Shown piece by piece: positions 50,282-60,900 of a stretch of DNA of 64,000 bases. Positions within the stretch are counted from its first letter, which is position 1; each line of letters opens with the position of its first letter. The notes beneath the pieces were generated by a model, which did no database searches, was not told the origin of the DNA, and was given only the letters and a program-made list of their open reading frames with translations. The translations under genes were made by a program, and so were the position numbers. Origin of the DNA: Marsupella aquatica (lineage: Eukaryota; Marchantiophyta); the NCBI GenBank assembly GCA_973895155.1, contig OZ316896.1, positions 5,828,001 to 5,892,000 of the forward strand. Direction: 5' to 3'.

Positions 50282-51080
50282 ATCTCCATTGATATTTCAC
50301 ATAATTTGTTCTTCTTGGGCTCATTAGACGACACTTGGAAAGATCTTTCCAAAAACTCTATATCTCTAAAGATCACTCCTTCTTGTTATGCATTTACTTT
50401 TGGGTCTAGAGTTACTATGTAATCAAAATTGGTCTAACCATAGTCAAGAAATATAATTAAAGTGATTTTATTTTGGGGTAAACTTGCTCTTCATATGTCT
50501 GGAAATCTATGTTTTCCTCTCTTCTTCTTGGACAAGTTTTTTCCTTTCCAATCTGGAGTTTTTTCGCCTAGTCTTTTTTATGTTCCCCTCTCCATTTCAT
50601 TTGTTTTTGCCTTCACCCTTTCCATTGCAAATTGACTCTCTTATTAGAAGACCCTGAACTGATTGACCTTTGTGAAGCAAAGCTCCTTGGATTAATTTGT
50701 CATTTTCAAGACAAAGAAAATGCCACGATTTAGTGTTAGGAAAGGATTTGTGTTAGGAAAGGATTCCAGATCAAAGAGTTTTTGTCTTTTTCTAAACCCC
50801 ATGTTCATGGAGGGATTCTATTTCTTTTTCTTTTAAACTACCACTAGCCATGACAAATCCTGGATCCACCAGGTTTTGCCATAAATGTAGTTTTTCCCTG
50901 AAATTATAGAGCAGACCGGCATAGTGTAGGATAGGTGTGAGTGGAATGTGGCCAGTGGTGGTTTATATGAAATGTGACAATGTGCCCAATCTATTCCAGG
51001 GATCTTCATGGCAAAGACCAGCGGGGCACAAAAGACGGCCTAGTTGGGGGAGCACAATAGCAATAGTACCTATGCAGGCT
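50282..51080. other. Intergenic, no gene seen
   Basis: AT-rich, no credible gene. A doubled GTTAGGAAAGGATT occurs at 50735-50765. Confidence 0.4.
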
Positions 51081-51082
51081 AA

Positions 51083-51676
51083 GTAGCATGGCAGGGATCA
51101 GTATTGGTGAAGTTGTGGGTTTTACAGGTGTGGGCCAATGTCATGTTGCCCATAGTAGAACTAGCAAAGAAGCATTCAATCTATACAACTGTCTCCCCAA
51201 TGCCCAAAAGGTTGCAAATAGACAAGCAAAAGATTCTGTTATCAATTAATACTATTATTGTTGCCATGGTTACTCCTCTTGGCCCTTTCAATCATCTCAT
51301 TAATTTTAGTGAAAGTCTGATTGAGACTTCTGCCTTATTAATGCTTCTAGTCCGTTCAAAGAGTCATGTAAATGTCCATAATAGCTCCAATCAGAATGAG
51401 GTGAAGAGGAAACTTTGTATCATTCACCTGATACCTACGCTGACGTCTTTCAATCCAGATACTAGTGATCATCTCATGGATAAGCAGGAAGCCAAGATTA
51501 CGTTTATGAGACAGGATGGCATTGTCGATCTTGCCAAAGCAGAATCAGCCAACAGCCTTGTTGAGGGTGGTGCCAGTAGCAATTCACTCAAGATGGTCCC
51601 ATTGTCAAAGCCTCAGACTGTTGATATAGAACACGTATTCAATCTTTTCAATGTTCTCTTGGCAGGGAGTACATAG
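51083..51676 (+). CDS. Hypothetical open frame, about 190 residues
   Basis: The frame is open from just after a TAA at 51080 to TAG at 51676, long for such AT-rich sequence. Its product (ANVMLPIVELAKKHSIYTT...; KEAKITFMRQDGIVDLAKAE-like C-terminal part) has no domain that I recognise. No strong splice sites or start context support it as a gene. It may be a fragment of a decayed transposable element or an exon of an unrecognised gene. Confidence 0.2.
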   Translation, partial: VAWQGSVLVKLWVLQVWANVMLPIVELAKKHSIYTTVSPMPKRLQIDKQKILLSINTIIVAMVTPLGPFNHLINFSESLIETSALLMLLVRSKSHVNVHNSSNQNEVKRKLCIIHLIPTLTSFNPDTSDHLMDKQEAKITFMRQDGIVDLAKAESANSLVEGGASSNSLKMVPLSKPQTVDIEHVFNLFNVLLAGST

Positions 51677-51916
51677 GCCATCACTTACGTCCCACTTAAG
51701 AGAGGGCCCCTTATATAGTGGCAACTATGGTTCAACTTTGCATAAGATTTAGAGTTACAAAGCTTCACCTCATATTAAGAGCTATTGGAATTGATTTCCA
51801 TTCCAGTTTGGATGGATCCCAAAGGAGTTTATGACTTTGTGAAACATGTCATGAAAGTGTCTCTACCTGTGAGGGTGTCTCAATTCTCTTGGTTTTGCCT
51901 CTAGTTGCGATCAAGG

Positions 51917-51983
51917 GTGTTTTCCAGGGAAAAAAGTGGTGGACACAGGAAATCTTGTCCGCCACTTTTTCCCGGGAAAACAC
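51917..51983. repeat. Long imperfect inverted repeat (28-29 bp arms, 10-bp loop)
   Basis: The arm 51917-51945 (GTGTTTTCCAGGGAAAAAAG...) is complementary to 51956-51983 with three differences. The 10-bp loop is CAGGAAATCT-like. It is followed immediately by a perfect small hairpin CCAAAACT-ACC-AGTTTTGG (51983-52001). Transcribed, it would form a stable stem; it may also be a tiny MITE. Confidence 0.75.
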
Positions 51984-52125
51984 CAAAACTACCAGTTTTG
52001 GTCCAAGTTTTTTGCCATGGACCTCAAGGTTTGAGACGCCCTATGGAGCTCCCTCAAACTTTTTCTTGTCTTGAATACCCTTCTAGTACTAACAAGTAAA
52101 ATTACAAGAGAATTGAAAGAGAATT

Positions 52126-53405
52126 GCAAAACTGCCTTCTCAGCAGATGTGAACTAGAGAAAGCCAGCATGCACCCAATTGGGGGTGCAATGCTCGAATG
52201 AGTTCCTGGGATGGGACCCATGGGCCATTCTTGTCCAGGGAGTCCAGAAGGGGAATTTCTTGACAGACTTGTTATCCTTGTCTGGCCAGTTTGCGCCTGT
52301 GAAGGACAGGTCCAATCATGTTTGTGGGTCTGGTTTGGGCACAGTCAGCTATTGCATACGACCGTGTCTCTACCAATCAGTCATCAAAACTTAAACAACC
52401 TCCCTCAAACTTTTTCTTGTTCAAAACTACCTTCTCACCATATGTGAACTACAGAAAGCCAGCATGCACCCAATTGGTGTTAGGTATTTACTCAAGGTCT
52501 AGGGTTACGACATGTAACCGTAGTTAGGCTAACCATAGTCGGAGATGTGATTAGGTTAACTAGGATGCACACTATATGTCAAACGATGTTTGCTTGGATA
52601 AGTGGAACTTAAGCTCATTGTTATGGGGCCACTTGAGAGATCAGGAGAGCTTACACTATGGAGACTTGGTATAGCCGACGAGCTTAGAGGTCGGTAAAGC
52701 TCTCTTGTGTGTTCCCGTGGACGTAGCCTCGAGGAGGTGAACCACGTATCTCTTGTGTCGACTACTTGCACGTTGGATGTGTCATGTGCTTACCGTTGCG
52801 ATTATCGTCTATGCTCAACAATTGGGAATGCGATGCTCCGATTGAATCCTGGGCTGGGACTCATGGGCCACTCCCGCCCAAACATGAAATCTCGTCTGGC
52901 AAGTTTGAGTCTACAAAGGACAGGTCTTGTTTGTGGTTTTGGGCATGGTCAGATGTTACATAAGTGTCTCTACAAGTTACTCATTAAAACTTATAGCCTC
53001 TCTCAAACTTTTTCTTGTTCAAAACTACCTTCTCAATGCATGTGAACTAAAGAAAGCCACCATGCACCCAATTGGGGGTGCGATGCTTCAATGGAATCCT
53101 GGGCTGGGACCCATGGGCCGCTCCAGTCCAAATGTGGAATCTCTTGACAGACTTAGTCTGGCAAGTTTGCGCCTGCAAAGGAGAGGTCTAGTCGTGTTTG
53201 TGGGTCTGGTTAGGGCAGGGTCAGATGTTACATAAGTGTCTCTATCAGCATTAAAACTTATCAAGCTCCCTCAAACTTTTTCTTGTTCAAAACAACCTTC
53301 TCAACCTATGTGAACTGGAGAGAGCCAGCATGCACCCAATTGGGGGTGCCATGCTCCGATGGAATCCCGGGCTGGGACCCATGGATCACCCTATTCATTA
53401 AAACT
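52126..53405 (+). repeat. Tandem array, about 270-300 bp unit, 3.4 copies, split by a solo LTR
   Basis: Copies run about 52126-52422, 52423-53019 (with the solo LTR removed), 53020-53288 and a partial 53289-53405. Each has AAA(A)CT.CCTTCTCA, ATGTGAACTA.AGAAAGCCA, CATGCACCCAATTGG, GCTGGGACCCATGGGCC, GTCTGGCAAGTTTGCGCCTG, GTTTGTGGGTCTGG and CTCAAACTTTTTCTTGTTC in that order. A trace of a preceding copy (CTCCCTCAAACTTTTTCTTG) is at 52052. Confidence 0.9.
52478..52820 (+). repeat. Solo Copia LTR with 5-bp target-site duplication
   Basis: Starts TGTTAGGTATTTAC and ends ATGCTCAACA, 343 bp. It is flanked by ATTGG at 52473-52477 and ATTGG at 52821-52825, a perfect 5-bp duplication. It splits the CCCAATTGGG motif of the tandem unit, which is intact in the neighbouring copies. 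It shares the family blocks of the 22166-22500 LTR (for example GTTCCCGTGGACGTAGCCTC, TTATCGTCTATGCTCAACA). Confidence 0.95.
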
Positions 53406-54084
53406 GGAATTTCTCTAGTCCAGAAGTTGACCTTCAAATTTCTTATTTTACCCCCAAAAGTTCTATAACTTGTTCCCCAAAGCATATATTTTAGTGGCCA
53501 AATATACACTTTTTGAGGTCTAAAATTACAATTCTAATGCCCAAATTATTAATTAAATAATTCAGTTATAAATTATTAATACTTATTAATTAAAACACAA
53601 TAAAGTGTTCTTATTATATACAATATAAACAATGAAAAAATAGAATAAGACAATATAATAAATTCAAATGACCCGTGATAACCAAGTTACACAAACAGGG
53701 AAGGTAAACCAATGATGTATTATAAAAGTAAAAAACCTATTTTTACAAGGTCGAGACCACGTCTGCCCCAATGCAGGCTCTAGATGGTTTTGACCGGTTG
53801 TTGAATGTATATCAATTACTATGTAAAAATCTATGTTGAGATTATCTTGACCCAAATGTAGGGTCCACATAATTTTGACCCGTTGTTGAATCTATATCTC
53901 TAGCTATTCCCTTTGTATAGGGTCAAGACCCAAATAACCTTTTTCTGAGAACATATCTACAAGTAAAAGAGGATCAACAGCATCTAGACTCAAATGGATA
54001 GTACGCATAGCTTCACTTATTTTGAGTAAGAATATGTATATCTACAACTCACATTGTAACTGTACAGTGTAGGGTCGAGATAAT
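53406..54084. other. AT-rich 3' flank of the FCP1-like gene with degenerate palindromes
   Basis: Bases 53530-53670 are extremely AT-rich. From about 53745 to 54092 there are several diverged copies of a palindromic pattern related to the CTCGAGAT-N-ATCTCGAG family: GGTCGAGACCACGTCTG (53749), GAGATTATCTTGACCC (53836), GGTCCACATAATTTTGACCC (53861), GGGTCAAGACCC (53921) and GGGTCGAGATAATCTAGACC (54073-54092). The last overlaps the stop end of the coding region. Confidence 0.5.
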
Positions 54085-55359
54085 CTAGACCCAAATCTCA
54101 TGCTCCTCCACCCCGCAGAATTCATTTGAGCAAGTAAATCTAGACCCTAACGGGTCATATTTCATATCGCGATTGCAGAAATCGAGAGGCTTCCTATTCC
54201 AGAACTTCGTGGTGAGGTCCCTACACCTCAAGACTTCCGAAACAAATCCCCGATGATTGTCTCTATAGGGTCCTGTGTACTGATATCCAATTAACGTCTT
54301 TGCAAGGTCGTTGATCGCCTCCTCCGTCAATTCCTCCATTGGTGGTAATTGTTGCACTTCATTCTTGACATCCCAAGGAATTTCATCCGCTGTGACATCC
54401 AAGACTGTATGGATAACCGAATGAACCCATACCATACTACCCCACCGCTCCGTCAACAACGCATAAATGGCAGCCTGTTGATCTCTGTCCGCTAAAACAT
54501 TTATCATAGACCACTTTGGATGATTGATAAAAAGGTAGTGCTGAAGATTGAAGGCATGATACAATTTCCTGAGCATAGGCCATAATATTTCTGGAAAGAA
54601 TGTATCATCCGTGGAGTGATGCAAAAATGAGGAAGGAAACAACCCACAATTCTCTGGATTCGTAAATGCCTTCATTGGAGTGTCATCAAGAAGGAGTGTA
54701 TTAGTTTCGTCGTATAATCCACCATAACGTTTCCAAACCACCCTCAAATCCTTCAAATAAATATTTGTCTTCCCATCGGTAATGTCAGGCCTGTGGATTC
54801 CAGTATCGAATGTATCTTCTTGTGTGAGAATAAACTTGAATTGCTCTCGCTCTTCTTGACTGAAGATCAAATGAATCATTTCATCCGTCCTGGGTTTCCT
54901 TGCACAAGTCCAAATGGCAACATCAAATAACGAAAAAGCTGCGATTAAGAACTCGTGAAGATGGGGTCGTTCAACATACATAAAGTTAAACCCTCCACGT
55001 CTCCCCCAGTGGACACCCTTGACACTTGTTGCACTACGGCGCGGTCCGGAACTTGGCGTTTTGATAGAATCCCAACACATTTTGTTGAGGTCAAGAATCA
55101 ATAGCTTCCGTCTGATCGGACCGTGAAGAGGAGGCAAGGGTCCTGCAAAGAAGGAACACCAATGTTAGAATTGTGGGAGATAAAACAAAGGAATGCTCGA
55201 GACGATCTCGAGCATCACAAGTGAATGAACAACAGTCAACGTCATACCTATTGTTGGTTGAAGGTCAGTAGTTGAAGAAATCTCAGGACATCTTTGCAGA
55301 TTATTGTCGACGCACTCCACAACTGGTAAGGGCCCGCCTATTTCTGTGAAGGTAGACAT
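54085..55359 (-). CDS. FCP1/NIF-type HAD phosphatase-like protein with altered motif I
   Basis: Two exons, 55359-55248 and 55142-54085, with GT-AG sites, sum to 1170 nt, a 389-residue protein from an ATG. After a 45-residue leader the FCP1-homology fold runs RRKLLILDLNKMCWDSI (motif I, Asp55), VERPHLHEFLIAAFSLFDVAIWTCARK (motif II region, Thr116), YLKDLRVVWKRYG and the acidic motif NTLLLDDTPMKAFTNPEN (Asp190-Asp191). It resembles plant NIF/FCP1-like proteins that act on phosphoserine, for example in the RNA polymerase II tail. The second Asp of DxDx(T/V), the general acid, is Asn57. The protein may therefore be a weak or inactive phosphatase, although some plant relatives share such changes. 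The 105-bp intron holds a perfect CTCGAG-flanked palindrome. The C-terminal 150 residues are not recognised. Confidence 0.75.
55196..55212. repeat. Palindromic 17-mer CTCGAGACGATCTCGAG in the FCP1-like intron
   Basis: Member of the family described in the findings. The inverted arms extend outward (TGCTCGAG...CTCGAGCA). It sits near the middle of a 105-bp intron, so it occupies a sizeable part of it. Confidence 0.9.
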
Positions 55360-55413
55360 AATAATTTAGACGACTGAATTTCAGGACTGTTCAAACTAAC
55401 TTGGGTTTCAACC

Positions 55414-56233
55414 TCACGTGCTGAAAGACCCAAATTCATCTAGAAGGTTATCTCCTAGTTGGTTTTGGATGTCCAAATTTATCCCTCCGGGAAGGGTCTC
55501 AACAAGAGCTGGCTCAGACCAAACTGGCACTAATTTGAACTTATCCTTCCTATACTTTCTAGATCGAATAATCTTCTCAGACTGCTCTATACTGACTTGT
55601 TGACCTTTTGACGGTCCATCAGTCCAAACATAATGAGTAGCACTTGCTTTGAGTGATTTGTAACCAGTTCTACCAATTTCAGTCCCCGGTTTCCTAACAA
55701 AAGGGAGAATTACGGGGCTTCCAGTAGAAGAATCTGTGAAAACAAGCTTATTCTCTGAAGCGCAAAACATTTGGTCCAAGGGAGAGGACGATGCACCTGC
55801 CTCATCATGAGGGGGAGTATGGCAGCCACTAGCTTTCTTAGTAGAGAAAATCTCATCCAATTGAGGAGGGCTTGGAATTGGTTGGCTAATTGCATCCTGC
55901 AAGATGGACTCCCAGCCAACATCCAAGGTTGAAGACTGTTGTTCACGTTGTGCATCCCCAAGGTCACCCGATGAAGGAACACCTGGAACGTCGAGATCAT
56001 CTCGAGCATCATTTCCAAATTCAGGCAGTATTTCACCCTCCTCTTCCATGTAGCTTGTGATTTTTGGGCCCTCCGTTTTGCGATGCTCTAAATTCTCCGC
56101 AAATACTTCCTCATAAACACTGGCTTCCACCGAAGCTATGTCTAAGGCCGCCTCTTCTATTACAACAAGGGGACCAACAGTAATTTCCTCAGATGGTAAC
56201 GGCTCCTTGGGTGGCACATATAAAACCTGCTTG
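55414..56233 (-). CDS. Acidic hypothetical ORF or exon, function unknown
   Basis: An open frame of roughly 270-284 codons ending with GSFST and TGA at 55414. Composition is acidic and low-complexity in the first half (EEITVGPLVVIEEAAL, EEEGEILPEFGNDARDDLDV). The last 90 residues have more globular character (TGYKSLKASATHYVWTDG, KYRKDKFKLVPVWSEPAL). The frame is closed by TAA directly before the GTG at 56268, so coding must begin at an internal ATG or after an acceptor. An acceptor-like ACAACAAGCAG|GTTTTATATG lies at about 56233. It precedes the FCP1-like gene on the same strand, but I found no in-frame splice joining them. Part of it is made by a palindrome copy at 55991-56006. Confidence 0.4.
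55991..56006. repeat. Palindrome copy inside an open frame (TCGAGATCATCTCGAG)
   Basis: A member of the 17-mer family lacking the first base (GTCGAGATCATCTCGAGC). In the minus-strand frame it encodes ARDDLDV within an acidic segment. Confidence 0.85.
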
Positions 56234-56268
56234 TTGTCATGAAGGAGGTGAGCACCCGGGGTCCTCAC

Positions 56269-56955
56269 TTATTTCCTTCCGACCCATCACGCGCGACTAA
56301 GTATAGGGTTTTTAATTCAATGCCGTGGAAGACTTAAGAAGTCTTGTTGAAGAACTTTAGGGGTATAAAAATAAATAGTGCAACTTAGAAGTTTGGTAGG
56401 GATGGGTAAAAACTCAATTCTTCAATATAAGTTGTAAGTTTAAGATAGGGTATGCTGGGAAAGAAAATATACTAGTGACATGTGTCAACCTTTAATTGGT
56501 CCACATCGCACTCCCTTGCATCAACATGGTTTAGGGGCAACACGTGGGTTTCATAGAGTTTTGAGGGTAAAATTCAAATTGTTTGTGTGAGTGGGAGGTG
56601 GACAGGGAGGGGGGAGAGTAAGGGTTAGGGTAGCCACTCGAGGGTCACTTAGGGCCATCAATCCTAGTTAGAGCTGTTTGGGTGAAATCATGGGGCCATA
56701 CATTTGGTCGCTCGGGTCCATGGAAGGGACCGTTTCTTGTTACTAGTTGTCGTAGCCATACAGCACCAAGTTTAGGGTAAAATTGGGCAGCCATCCATCC
56801 ATCCATTTGTTGGGCCAATCATCGGCTGTAGTTTGCGATGGCTGGTTAGGGAACATGATTCGAATGCGCTTGTGAAGGAAAATTTTGCAGGGTGAGTTGG
56901 GGATCGGGGGCTGGGTGTTGCATCAACACTTTTAAAAAGGAAAAGCTTTGAATCG
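56269..56955. other. Intergenic, no gene seen
   Basis: G-rich in parts; includes a CCATCCATCCATCCA microrepeat at 56791-56806. Nothing else recognised. Confidence 0.4.
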
Positions 56956-56969
56956 GGCCGGGGGCTGCG

Positions 56970-57463
56970 ATGTAGGGGCTTCTACAAGATCAAAGAAGGG
57001 GAAAGGTAAGGGAAGAGGTAAAGCTAGGACTCAGGAACCAGAAGTTTAAGCCAAGAAAGAATTTTGGTTTGGTCGGATTATGATGATGAGACAAAAAGTT
57101 AAGGGACAATGGACTAGAGTGAGATCTGCTATTGATTTGCTTGACAGGCCTACACCTCCTCATGGACACATAGAGAGTATTTGTCAGTTTTTATTTAATT
57201 GGTATAAGCCAACAAGCTCAAGCAAGGTTGAATTCACTTATGATACGATTGATTTATAATGGATTGATATAGAAATGGTGATGACTAATGTTACTCTGAC
57301 CATGAAACAAGGGATTGGCTTAGTATATGTGTTAGATCAAGTTGACAAACAAACTTTGGATACTTATCTAGAGACCATGTCTAGAGTTGAATTATGTGCA
57401 TGTATCCATAGTCATGGTAGTGGTTTAAGTAGGTACATGGGATACGTTAGGGGAATAGGTTAG
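56970..57463 (+). pseudogene. Decayed open frame of unknown family, two internal stops
   Basis: Reading from about 56976 gives STRSKKGKGKGRGKARTQEP, then a stop (TAA, about 57049), KKEFWFGRIMMMRQKVKGQW and FLFNWYKPTSSSKVEFTYDT, a second TAA (about 57258), then WIDIEMVMTNVTLTMKQGIG and a final TAG at 57461. Both internal stops could come from CAA codons by a single C-to-T change. A Lys/Gly/Arg-rich start followed by an unfamiliar body suggests a dead transposon or retrocopy. I do not recognise the family. Confidence 0.3.
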
Positions 57464-57466
57464 GGG

Positions 57467-57526
57467 GTGGCAGATTTGGATACTTGAGCTTCTTGCTCAA
57501 TTAGGGGTTCAATTCCCCTCTGCCAC
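57467..57526 (+). tRNA. D-armless tRNA-like sequence (probable pseudogene)
   Basis: GTGGCAG (57467-57473) pairs perfectly with CTGCCAC (57520-57526) as a 7-bp acceptor stem. TTGAG/CTCAA closes a 7-base CTTCTTG loop as an anticodon arm (nominal anticodon TCT). AGGGG/CCCCT closes the TTCAATT T loop. Only about ten bases lie where the D arm belongs, and the variable region is two bases, so the total is 60 nt. Three perfect stems make chance unlikely. Loss of the D arm and A box argues against a functional nuclear tRNA. Confidence 0.45.
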
Positions 57527-57849
57527 ATACACTCATTCAGATTGTTAACTCAATTTCCATTTGGTGCACCTACCTTTCACATGAGACTGTAAGCATAGGA
57601 GATTGCAAATATGAACAACTCATATTGTATATTGCTGAAGCTTCTACTAGAATTGAGATTCTTAGTGGAAGCATCAACACTATATACTATAAGTTTTTTA
57701 TGATGAGACATCATGGATGCCAAAGGAGAATAGGAGGGCTTGACTAAGACTCGAATAATCTTGACAAACACTCAAAAAAGGTACGCATTTGAAAGAACTT
57801 TTCTTTTCTTAGTAAGGTATGTTTAAATGAAGACAAAACTTTACTAAAC
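57527..57849. other. Intergenic, no gene seen
   Basis: AT-rich spacer between the tRNA-like sequence and the repeat at the 3' end of the large minus-strand gene. Confidence 0.4.
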
Positions 57850-57998
57850 CTTTTTTAGGGGTCAAAATTTAAGGATTTGGAATTCTTCTAAGTATGATAG
57901 GGAGGGAGAAAAAAATATTTTACTTAATAAGTTAGGGTCAGAAGGGACCAAAATGTCGAGCGTGGTATGGGGGCCTCTGTATACTGAGGCCCCCGAGG
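57850..57998. repeat. Dispersed repeat supplying the 3' end of the large minus-strand gene
   Basis: This segment aligns with about 21690-21835 inside the Copia RNase H (shared GAAAAAAATATTTT, TTAGGGTC, ACCAAAATG, GGGG(G)CCTC...GAGGCCCCC and the terminal CCCCCGAGGC). It has an 11-bp inverted repeat (GGGGGCCTCTG.../GAGGCCCCC). On the minus strand it encodes the last roughly 25 residues of the neighbouring CDS, including its stop. Confidence 0.55.
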
Positions 57999-60900
57999 CT
58001 GAGCAAAGGCTTCTGTGAATTCCATCTCTTGAGCTGTGTCCGAATACACAAAACAATCCCTACCAAGAATGACACAAGCTTTCAATGTCTGTCCTCCAGA
58101 GAAGAAATCCAACACTGTATGACCTGGGCACGAGAAATAATCAACAAGATGCTTTGTCATTCGCAAAGGCTTTGCTCTCGGATTTACAAAGCCACCACGC
58201 CGACCGACCATCTCATAAGATGGGGCCATCTTCTCCAAAACTTCGACATCAACAGTGGATTCATCGAGCTTGTCTTTCCCCTTTGATTGGTCTTTGTTTT
58301 TCCCAGTAGGGGCCTTCAAAGGCAAGACTGTGAAGTCTATGTCCCACTTCTCACTGTAGTTCCATAACGCATAAAAGTCATCAAAGAAAATTTGGGACCA
58401 ATCTGGTTCCTCTTCACAACAAATTCCCCCAAAGATGATTGAGTCTCGGGCTCCAACGAGAAAATCTCCCTCCTCCTTGGGCAGCTGATCACGGTAGTAG
58501 CTCCCGTACTCCAGCTTCGTGTGGACTTTCTTCTCACAACGAATCTTTTCAAAGGCACTCTGAGTCTGGCCTATCAATGGGCCTTGATGGACAAAAAAGA
58601 TTACTAAGAGCTCTGTCGAGTTCGCCATCTGCAAACAATACTCCAGCAAGACAAAAAATTTGGCATCTGTCCACTGCCGTTGTCGAAGACGACCAAAATT
58701 GACAATGGAGAGTGGGCACGTCCTTTGCACCGAGTCAACAATCTCAGGCTTCATTGTTCTCATCAAATTATCACTAAAAAATGTGCGATAAGGAGTATCC
58801 TCCATTGAAGGCAACCCGCCAAATACCTTGCAATATATCTGCTCAGGCCTAACAATGAGACTTTGCAGAAATGGGTCTTTTGGCCTATTTCTTTTTAGGA
58901 GGTTGGAAATCCAAACCTCTCCAGCAAGTTGTCTAAGTTTCGGAAACTCACCACGATCCATAAATGCAGGCAAAAATTGAGTTAGCTCAAACCAAGTGAG
59001 TGAATTGGCAAACCGATCCGGATACTTCAAAACGAAGTACTCCACAATTTTTGCCCTCAGCTTGGTCATGACTTTGAAAGTATGAGCCATATCACTCATT
59101 GATTGAACATCGGATTTGTTGGCTGGGTCTTTCTTCAATAAAACCTTCTGTTGTTGAACGACAGTAAAAACTTTCAGAATGTCATCACTACTCAGATCTC
59201 CTTCAAAGCATCTAAACAATGCCGATGTAATCATTTTTGTTGTCCGGGATTTCCGATTTATTTTTGAACCTAACTCCCCTAGACCATCCGGAAGAAGTCC
59301 CTTGACCCAAGCGATGCACATTTGTCTCCAAGTTCGGAAGAGGTTCTCATCCGAAAACAACAACCAAAAAATATTTCTCAGATCGGATTTTCCAGTCGTT
59401 ATTTTGGCAAGGGCCATAAAATCCTGATCCAAACAGTACAAAGAAAATCTGAGGCTCGAGACAATCTCGAGGTAGAATTAAGGAACTATGGTAAAATTTA
59501 TAGGAGAATACATGAAGATAAATCAAATACAAAAACTTGACCTCGAGGCTCGAGACAATCTCGAGCTAGAAGTGGATTTGAGTTTGAATTTACCTGGAAC
59601 TTTTGATGATCCGTTAGTCTATTGGACCCAATCACGGGTCTCTCCGGACGGCCACACTCGTCAAACTGTCGACGGGCATGGACCATAGTATCAAGAAAAC
59701 GGGACTCATACTTCATGGTCTTATTAACAGCATTTGCCCTTTGTGAGTGTTGAGCAAGTATTGTTCTTGGAGTTCTGTCCGAAAGAATTTGTGACTTTCG
59801 ATATTGCAGACTCTTTGCGACCTCCTTCAACTTTGCATCGCTCTTAGTCCAACCTATGATCCAAATAGCTGCCTTTGCCGAGTATTGTCCACTGATTGCA
59901 AGGAACTGCACCTTCTTATTCTTAACACCCCACTCGAACTCCTTTCGATCCTCAGCAGTATTCTCATAATGGAGCAACTGCAAACTCTCTCTTGAATACG
60001 GAATTAAATCCGCCACAACTGGTACCATTCTAGGGTTTCTAACCATGGATTTTGCGACCTCCATGGCATGGTCTTTATTGAACATCCTATATACCAAAAC
60101 TGCAGACGACGAATCTATACTAGTGACAGGAATGTCAAAAGTTTCATTCATGCCAAATGTGTAATACTCCTCAATCTCCTTAAGAACTTTGGCTCCTTTC
60201 TTAACGCTCTTTTTTCCCGGAGCATCTCCTAGAGTGCCATCATCATTGGTATGTGCATTCACACCCGAGGAAGATGCCGGAATGAGATCTACCTTGGGCG
60301 GCGTGGAATTTTTTTGAGGTGGAGCCTTCTTCGCTTTGCTTTCGGGTTTCTCAACCCTCTTCCTCTTTTGAGACACCTTTACTTCCTTTTTGTCCAAACC
60401 GGACGTCTTGTCTCTCGTAGCTACAGATTTCAATTTACCTGTTTGTCTCCGATGAGACAACACCCACTTTTTACAAGCATCCTCGTCAAATTCTCCGGCT
60501 CCAAACACAAAATCAGGGGATATGGATTCAAACTCCCCCAATTTGGATTCCGACATTAGTCTCAAAACCTTCCACGTGAAAGGAGTCGTGAATGCATCAT
60601 CACGATCAAACCCATACTTTCGACAATAAAGGAATCCAAAAATTATGTCTGCTCCAGATATAGGAGTATCTTCTAGCAAATTACTTGTAGTAAAACCCTC
60701 GGGGAAGAACCCCATTGATATCACGCTCAGTTGTTTCCTGGCTGCACGTTCAATGTTAAGATTGCAAGAGTAGTTTTTGGCGTGAAGTCTAATTAGAGCC
60801 CACTTCCCTGTCTCGTGGTTCTCCACCGTCAAAACCATGTCCTTACCGTTACTCGTCACAATAGAAACAACAGGCCCTAGAAGGCTGCACACTAGAGGAT

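Noticed and set aside
55248-56268. Acidic ORF as the 5' part of the FCP1-like gene
   Set aside because: No donor before the TGA at 55414 gives a phase compatible with the acceptor of the next exon, and the FCP1-like gene has its own ATG.
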